DNA from: Fremontodendron californicum
Taxonomy: Eukaryota > Streptophyta > Magnoliopsida > Malvales > Malvaceae
Direction: 5' to 3'
Length of the DNA: 64,000 nt
Assembly: GCA_030761205.1 (NCBI GenBank)
Contig: JAULJL010000003.1
Span: forward strand, 2,356,001-2,420,000
The notes beneath the pieces are model-generated. The model saw only the letters and a list, made by a program, of their open reading frames with translations, searched no databases and was not told the DNA's origin. The translations under genes and the position numbers were made by a program. This document shows positions 58,062 through 64,000 of this stretch, piece after piece; the first letter of the stretch is position 1; each line of letters begins with the position of its first letter.

Positions 58062-58632
58062 ATCCCTTTTGATGTAACTTTTTTTTTTTGAAATTTATAT
58101 TAGTTCTTAGGCTTGCTAGTTTTCTTTTTATTGTAAGTTCTTTTCAAGTTTGAAATAAAGTTAAATTTCTTTTTCTCCATATTTCATCTTTCTTTTGCAT
58201 TTTCTGAAGCATTTTTGCATCATGCATGGACTACAAATTAAATTCTCAAAGATCTTTAATTTGCAAAAGATTTGCTTTACTTGAAAAATAATTTGAATCA
58301 TGAAATTTGAATGGAGAATTATCATGATACTTTCAAGTGAACCAAAGATAATATTTGAATCAAAAGAAAATTTTTTTTGTTTGGACTGAACTTGGCAATG
58401 AAACCAAGCTGCCTACGTACCCTCGAATTTGAAGGATCAAGTCATAACGTAGTTCATCTTTTTTTTTTTTTTTTTTTTTGAGCCGTAACTTTTGCCTAAG
58501 TTGTCCTAGAAAGGATTTTCAACATAGCGGGCTTTTTTTTTTTTTTTTTTTTTTTTTTTAATGTGCAGTTTAAGCTCGTGCTTAGGAGCAACATACAACA
58601 GTTTAAGCTCTTGCTTAGGAGCATTATCTTCT
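58062..58632. other. Convergent spacer between PMD and pol, unit 3
   Basis: Essentially the same as the unit 2 spacer, including the doubled CAGTTTAAGCTC(G/T)TGCTTAG unit and long poly-T runs. No gene is seen. Confidence 0.7.
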
Positions 58633-61600
58633 TTAAGCATAGTAACGCTTCAAAAACTTTCCATTGATCGGTCCAACTTTGACACCATCTTGGTCAACGA
58701 TCTTGTATGCACCATTGGTATAAACTTCTCGAACAACGTATGGTCCATCCCATTTTGAAAGGAACTTGTTGCCAATACGATGTGAAGTATTTATGGGTCT
58801 TCTTACAGCAAGGACTAAATCTCCAACTTGGAAAGATCGCTGCTTGACTTTCTTATTAAAAGCTTTGGATAGTCGAGCTTGATAGCACTCCAAGCGTTGT
58901 TGGGCTTCCAACCTTTTCTCATCCAGTGCTTCTAATTCTTCCAAACGTAAGCGTACATTGTCTTCACTAGAAAGATCTTCCTGGATTGCAATCCTTAATG
59001 ACGGAATTTGTCGCTCAAGTGGTAGAACAGCTTCCACACCATAAACAAGTGCATATGGAGTGGCTTGAGTTGGTGTGCGATATGTAGTTCGATAAGCCCA
59101 CAGAGCTTCTCCTATCCTTTCATGCCAATCTTTCTTTGAACGGTTAACAACTTTCTTGAGAAGATTGCACAAAGTCTTGTTGAAAGCTTCTGCTAATCCG
59201 TTTGCTGGAGCATGGTACATTGAAGACTTGTACTGCTTGAAGTCAAACTGTGCACATAATTTACTCATGTCAAACTGCTTCCCATTATCAGTTATGATGT
59301 GACGAGGTACACCATACCGATAAATGATGTTTGTCCTGATAAAAGTTGCAACAGTTTCTTTTTTTGCTTCCCTGTAAGGTGCCACTTCTGCCCACTTTGA
59401 AAAGTAATCTGTAGCGGCAAGTATATACATATGCCCTAGTGAACTCTTAGGTAATGGTCCTACCAAATCAAGTCCCCAAGCATCGAACGGCCAAGATGTG
59501 ACTGTCGGATGTAGTGGTTCAGGAGGTTGATGGATGAAGTTTGCATGAAACTGACAAGCTTGACATTTCTTGGAGTAGTCCATGCTATCCTTTACCATTG
59601 TTGGCCAATAGTATCCCATTCTTTTAATTTGAAAGTGCAATTTAGCTCCAGACTGATGTGCACCACAAATTCCTGAGTGAGCTTCTTGTAAGGTTTTGGA
59701 TACTTCATCTTCTCCTAAACATCGAAGGAAGACACCATCAAAAGAGCGGCGATAGAGCGTACCCTTGAAGTAAATAAATCGAGGAGCTCGACGTTTCACT
59801 TCCGTTTTATGCCTTGGATCATTGGGTAGCCTCCCATGCTCTAAATAATCAATCAATGGCTGTCTCCAATCTTCTTTTTCAACTTCGCAAACTGAAACAA
59901 CATTGGATTCCTGGTTGTCATCTTTAAAATCAACTGGAGGTAAAATCCATCGTTTGCAAAGAGGGACTTTTACTTCTACACTTGGCATGGCGAGAGCTGA
60001 TGCTAGATTAGCAAGAGAATCTGCTTGCTTGTTCTCTCTTCTTGGTACATGTTCCAAGCTTACATTGTCAAACCATTCCAAAATCTTCTTTGCATAGTTG
60101 ACGTATGGTAAGAGGTCGGGCTTCTTAACTTCATAAAGTGAAAGAAGTTGGTTGATGACCAATTTGGAATCCCCAAACACTTTAAGTTGAGTGATCTTCA
60201 TATCCACTGCCATTTCCAATCCAATGATCAGAGCTTGGTATTCTGCTACATTGTTGGAACAATTTTCAATGAGAGTAAATGCATAAGGCAATACATCTCC
60301 TTCTGAAGTGACAAAGACAACACCTGCTCCAGCTCCATCTTGACGGGCAGCCCCATCGAAAAATAGTTTCCATGGCCTGGGAATTTCGATGAAAAGAACA
60401 TCTTCATCTGGGAGATCTTCAGAGAATTCCCAATCATCTGGAATCGGATGGTTTGCAAGGAAATCGGCAAGTGCTTGCCCTTTAACGGCCTTTTGTGGAA
60501 TATAAGTAATATCGAACTCTTGTAGCAAAAGAGCCCATTTTGCTAATCTTCTACTGAGCACAGACTTGGACATGAGATATTTGAGGGGATCTGCTCGCGA
60601 AATCAAACGAACAGAATGAGCTTGCAAATAATGCCTCAGCTTTTTAACTGCAAACATCAGTGACAAGCAAGTCTTTTCAATGGGAGAATAATTTAATTCA
60701 GCACCATTAAGAGTTCTACTAAGATAGTATAGTGCGGTTTCTTTTCCTTCATCATTCTCTTGTGCCAATAATGCTCCTAAGGAACGTTCTTGTGCAGCAA
60801 TATAAAGGATTAACGGCTGTCCTGGTATAGGTGCCTTCAGAATAGGTGGTTGTAACAAAAAGGTCTTAATGCTCTTAAAAGCATTACTACAGGCTTCATC
60901 CCAGACAAAAGGGACATCCTTCTTCATTAGCCGGCTAAATGGTTGACATCGACCAGCCAAGTTTGAGATAAAACGTCGGATATATGCCAATCTTCCTTGG
61001 AGACTTTTAAGTTCATGCAGATTGCGCGGTTCAGGCATTTTCATGATTGCATCTATTTTTGATTGATCAATCTCAATCCCACGATGTCGTACGATGAACC
61101 CCAAAAACTTGCCCGAGGATACTCCAAACGCACACTTGAGCGGATTCATCTTCAATTGGTATCTACGCAATCTGTCAAACACTTGGCGAAGATCAGCAAG
61201 ATGATTGGATTTTTTCTTTGACTTTACTACCAAGTCATCAACATAACATTCGACATTTTTGTGAAGCATATCATCAAAGATCTTTTGCATTGCTCTTTGA
61301 TAAGTAGCGCCTGCATTCTTTAATCCAAACGGCATAACTTTGTAACAGTATATTCCTTTTGGAGTTCGAAATGCAGTAAGTTCTTCATCTCTTGGAGCCA
61401 TGCGAATTTGATTATAGCCAGACGATCCATCCATAAATGACAAAGCTTCATGGCCAGTTGTAGCATCAACCATTATTTCTGTTATAGGGAGAGGAAAGTC
61501 GTCTTTTGGACAAGCATTGTTCAAATCTCGAAAATCTACACAAACTCGAAGTTGACCATTTTTCTTTCTCACTGGAACAATATTTGAGATCCAAGTGGGA

Positions 61601-64000
61601 TACTTGACTTCTCTAATAAAGCCAGCTTTGATGAGCTTATTGACCTCAGCTTCAATTTGGGGGATCAAGTCAGGATGGAAACGTCGTTGAGCTTGTTTGA
61701 TAGGTCGGACACTTTTCTTGACAGCCAGATGATGCATAGCTACTTTTGGATCAAGTCCCGGCATTTCTTTGTATGTCCAAGCAAAGATATCTCGATACTC
61801 TATCAAAAGATCAAGATAGGCTTTTTCCTCTTCTGGTGGTAAGCAAGCATTAATAAAGATCGGTCGTGGATCTTCACTATTACTGATGTTAACCTCCTTT
61901 AGCTCATCAATAGTAGCTTGATTTCCTTCTTCAAAGGACGAAGGGGCTTCTTGGGCTTCTTCTTCTTGAGATTTTTCACCAGTTTCTTTTACAGATACAT
62001 GGTTCGAAGTAAAGATTTCTGTTTCTTCAAGTTCTTCTTCCTCTGAGGATGAGACTGATTTGGTTATAACCACTGTGTGCTTTCTAGCCTTTAAAAATTC
62101 ACCAGTAGTTACCTTCCATTCGCTTTGCCTTTTCATTCGAGAAGGAATTTTGCTGTGAAAATCTCTTGATTCCTTTAAAGTGGAAGATTTTCTTTTTCGG
62201 CCACAGTTAACTTCTTCAGAGTACGGACTTCCAAGCCTTGACTGAATGGAAATTGGTTTACTTACAGAAACTTCACTGCATTTTTCTCCCATTCGTTCAA
62301 AAACTGACCTTCGTGATGATTGAATGCTCAAACGATCAAACACTGAACATCGTGTTGAGCGTGCCCCCAAGCGATCAAATACTGAAAGTCCTGGTGGTTT
62401 CACTGCATCTTCTGGCTCCTCGGGAACTTCCTCCACATTTATGTACCTCGAAGTTTGTTTATGAATCTTCAATTTTAATGGAGAATATCCAAGCCCCTCT
62501 TTAGAAGTTCCGATGTGATCAATCTTCTTTTGCCAGACCTGTCGGATCTTGAATGAACTTTGCGGCTTTTCTTTGCTAGGCTCTTTTGTCTCGTGAGCCA
62601 ATTTTGCAACATCCTCTTGTTTATATCCAGCTTTGACAAGCAACCTATAAGCATTAGGATCAAAATCTTTAGCTCGATGAGTAGGAAGATCCTGATGTTC
62701 GCAAAGAGATTCTTCTACTGGTCTAACAAATCCTTGCAGTGGAGGTATAAGGCCTCTTGATTCTTCTAAGTTAGTGAGGGGAAGAGTCAGATCCTTTAAA
62801 CCTCGAGCAATTTCATCTTCTCCAACTGTGGAAGAAGCCAAATTCTTTCCCTTTTGCTTTAATTCTTGTATTGGGTTGGGCATTACTTCTTCGATAAATG
62901 CATCTTTTAGATAAAACTTTGCATCTGCGAAATGTGCTTCTGCTATAGTAAATGGCTTAGCGTCTGCAAGGATCGTCTTGACTTGACCGTTTCTGCAATA
63001 CTTGAGACATTGGTGCAGAGTTGAGGAGACTACACCATTTTGATGTATCCACGGTCGTCCTAACAACATGTTGTACGTCGTTTTGGCATCGATTACATGG
63101 AAAAGTGGACTTGACTCCATATCTCCAATGAAAAGTTGAAGTCTAAGTTTTCCAAGAGCTCTTTGTCCCCCTTGGTTGAATCCTTGGATCATCAAGCGGC
63201 TTTGCATCAATTCATCCAAAGGAACTCCCAATTCTTTCATTGTCATCAACGGGAGTATGTTGACAGCAGAACCATCATCGATCAAGATTCTATTGATCTT
63301 CTGTTCCCGAGTATATCCTACGACGAACAACGGCCGATTATGAGGGGTTGACCCTAGCAACAGATCCTCATCAGAAAAGTTAATTTTCGTAGCACAAGAA
63401 TGCTCATCAACTTCAAATGCTACTGAGTCCGTGTTGTTTTCATTATCTTCATTGCCGCCGTTATGGTAACAAGTCATGAAAACCAAATCTTCATTTCTAA
63501 GCTGAATCGGCATGAATTCGTTTAAAGTGATTTGCCTCCTTGACTTCCTCCCTACTGAATTTTTACCCCGAGATGGCATTTTTGCTTCTTGAGGCACATT
63601 GGGCTTTGGAAATTCAGATGGTCGTTTGATCATCTTAGCTCTTGTAGGCACTTTCACAACTTTTGGAAGATTCTTCCTTTTGCTTCTTCGGCGTGTGACT
63701 AGAGTCCAACCATCGTAATCTTGATTTTGTCTTTGAAGCAAATAGTTGCCCCCACTTTCCTGAAGACCCTCCATCGTACTTGTACTTGGAGCCAGTATGA
63801 TAGGATCAAAAGAGCCAAATTTTATGGTTCTATCCAGCAAATTGGATTGAGAAACCATATTGACTGATGCCAAATTTGACGACATCGTTTCTTCTTCAAA
63901 CTCGATTTTTCCTTCTTCATAGAGTCGCATGATTTTATCCTTCAAAATAAAGCACTTCTCCAGAGGATGGCTAATCAAGCGATGGTACCTGCAATAATTG
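58633..64000 (-). CDS. gag-pol polyprotein, unit 3, partial at window edge
   Basis: The frame is open from the GKFLKRYYA stop to the right edge, which falls in gag at the C/H motif. Internal methionines near the edge are not the start. Protease DDGSA, RT with YVDD, first RNase H, second archaeal-type RNase H and integrase (HHCC-like motif, D-D-E) are all present and uninterrupted. Between protease and RT is a repeated SVFDRLG/SVFDRLS/SVFERMG linker. Gag domain, start and PBS lie outside the window. Confidence 0.92.
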   Translation of the reverse strand, partial: NYCRYHRLISHPLEKCFILKDKIMRLYEEGKIEFEEETMSSNLASVNMVSQSNLLDRTIKFGSFDPIILAPSTSTMEGLQESGGNYLLQRQNQDYDGWTLVTRRRSKRKNLPKVVKVPTRAKMIKRPSEFPKPNVPQEAKMPSRGKNSVGRKSRRQITLNEFMPIQLRNEDLVFMTCYHNGGNEDNENNTDSVAFEVDEHSCATKINFSDEDLLLGSTPHNRPLFVVGYTREQKINRILIDDGSAVNILPLMTMKELGVPLDELMQSRLMIQGFNQGGQRALGKLRLQLFIGDMESSPLFHVIDAKTTYNMLLGRPWIHQNGVVSSTLHQCLKYCRNGQVKTILADAKPFTIAEAHFADAKFYLKDAFIEEVMPNPIQELKQKGKNLASSTVGEDEIARGLKDLTLPLTNLEESRGLIPPLQGFVRPVEESLCEHQDLPTHRAKDFDPNAYRLLVKAGYKQEDVAKLAHETKEPSKEKPQSSFKIRQVWQKKIDHIGTSKEGLGYSPLKLKIHKQTSRYINVEEVPEEPEDAVKPPGLSVFDRLGARSTRCSVFDRLSIQSSRRSVFERMGEKCSEVSVSKPISIQSRLGSPYSEEVNCGRKRKSSTLKESRDFHSKIPSRMKRQSEWKVTTGEFLKARKHTVVITKSVSSSEEEELEETEIFTSNHVSVKETGEKSQEEEAQEAPSSFEEGNQATIDELKEVNISNSEDPRPIFINACLPPEEEKAYLDLLIEYRDIFAWTYKEMPGLDPKVAMHHLAVKKSVRPIKQAQRRFHPDLIPQIEAEVNKLIKAGFIREVKYPTWISNIVPVRKKNGQLRVCVDFRDLNNACPKDDFPLPITEIMVDATTGHEALSFMDGSSGYNQIRMAPRDEELTAFRTPKGIYCYKVMPFGLKNAGATYQRAMQKIFDDMLHKNVECYVDDLVVKSKKKSNHLADLRQVFDRLRRYQLKMNPLKCAFGVSSGKFLGFIVRHRGIEIDQSKIDAIMKMPEPRNLHELKSLQGRLAYIRRFISNLAGRCQPFSRLMKKDVPFVWDEACSNAFKSIKTFLLQPPILKAPIPGQPLILYIAAQERSLGALLAQENDEGKETALYYLSRTLNGAELNYSPIEKTCLSLMFAVKKLRHYLQAHSVRLISRADPLKYLMSKSVLSRRLAKWALLLQEFDITYIPQKAVKGQALADFLANHPIPDDWEFSEDLPDEDVLFIEIPRPWKLFFDGAARQDGAGAGVVFVTSEGDVLPYAFTLIENCSNNVAEYQALIIGLEMAVDMKITQLKVFGDSKLVINQLLSLYEVKKPDLLPYVNYAKKILEWFDNVSLEHVPRRENKQADSLANLASALAMPSVEVKVPLCKRWILPPVDFKDDNQESNVVSVCEVEKEDWRQPLIDYLEHGRLPNDPRHKTEVKRRAPRFIYFKGTLYRRSFDGVFLRCLGEDEVSKTLQEAHSGICGAHQSGAKLHFQIKRMGYYWPTMVKDSMDYSKKCQACQFHANFIHQPPEPLHPTVTSWPFDAWGLDLVGPLPKSSLGHMYILAATDYFSKWAEVAPYREAKKETVATFIRTNIIYRYGVPRHIITDNGKQFDMSKLCAQFDFKQYKSSMYHAPANGLAEAFNKTLCNLLKKVVNRSKKDWHERIGEALWAYRTTYRTPTQATPYALVYGVEAVLPLERQIPSLRIAIQEDLSSEDNVRLRLEELEALDEKRLEAQQRLECYQARLSKAFNKKVKQRSFQVGDLVLAVRRPINTSHRIGNKFLSKWDGPYVVREVYTNGAYKIVDQDGVKVGPINGKFLKRYYA

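Larger units (their letters stand above)
53125..64000 (-). mobile_element. Ty3/gypsy Tat-like LTR retrotransposon, unit 3 (cut by window edge)
   Basis: LTR3, antisense PMD gene and gag-pol, running off the right edge within gag. PMD and gag-pol frames are both intact as far as visible. It lacks the 940-bp region present in units 1 and 2 and has a longer RLP fragment. It is the best candidate for an intact member in this array, pending its 5' LTR, PBS and gag start. Confidence 0.9.

Overview
This window is eukaryotic, from a flowering plant and most likely a eudicot. It holds two spliced plant genes with GT-AG introns, a very AT-rich intergenic background, a plant miR165/166 target site, several hAT-type and MITE-like elements, and Ty3/gypsy retrotransposons with a dual RNase H (Tat-like) architecture. 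No species can be named from the sequence alone.

Layout. 1-11.4 kb is intergenic DNA without a convincing gene. It carries a 0.67 kb hAT-like MITE (1582-2254), a 2.2 kb hAT-like element with perfect 12-bp ends and an 8-bp target duplication (3222-5408), a third diverged hAT-like element (6805-7266), a small TIR element (3016-3183) and low-complexity DNA. 11.9-18.4 kb is a complete 18-exon class III homeodomain-leucine zipper gene, closest by sequence to ATHB-8, with a miR165/166 site split by an intron. Two inverted copies of the small TIR element flank its exon 17. 18.4-23.2 kb has no recognised gene. 23.2-27.0 kb on the minus strand is a two-exon LRR receptor-like kinase of the SKM1/At2g25790 type with a degenerate kinase domain and a hAT-like MITE in its intron.

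27,876 to the window end is a head-to-tail array of three related LTR retrotransposon units sharing LTRs: LTR1 27876-28831, LTR2 41168-42123, LTR3 53125-54108. The third unit runs off the right edge. Gag-pol is on the minus strand. Each unit also carries, on the opposite strand between pol and the 3' LTR, a 929-codon plant mobile domain (PMD) gene. That gene has its own TATA box, two predicted leader introns and an ATG just after the second acceptor. The second leader intron holds a fragment of a host LRR receptor-like protein gene. Unit 1 has a broken PMD frame and a UGA in gag-pol. Unit 2 has an intact PMD frame but a gag/PBS deletion. Unit 3 has an intact PMD frame and an open gag-pol to the window edge.

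How it fits together. The two host genes are both linked to vascular or reproductive signalling in other plants, but nothing here shows that they work together. The array sits about 0.9 kb upstream of the SKM1-like gene in the same transcriptional direction, so LTR1 could act as an outward promoter. The feature most worth follow-up is the promoter-bearing, intron-containing antisense PMD gene inside the retrotransposon, together with the host receptor fragment in its intron.
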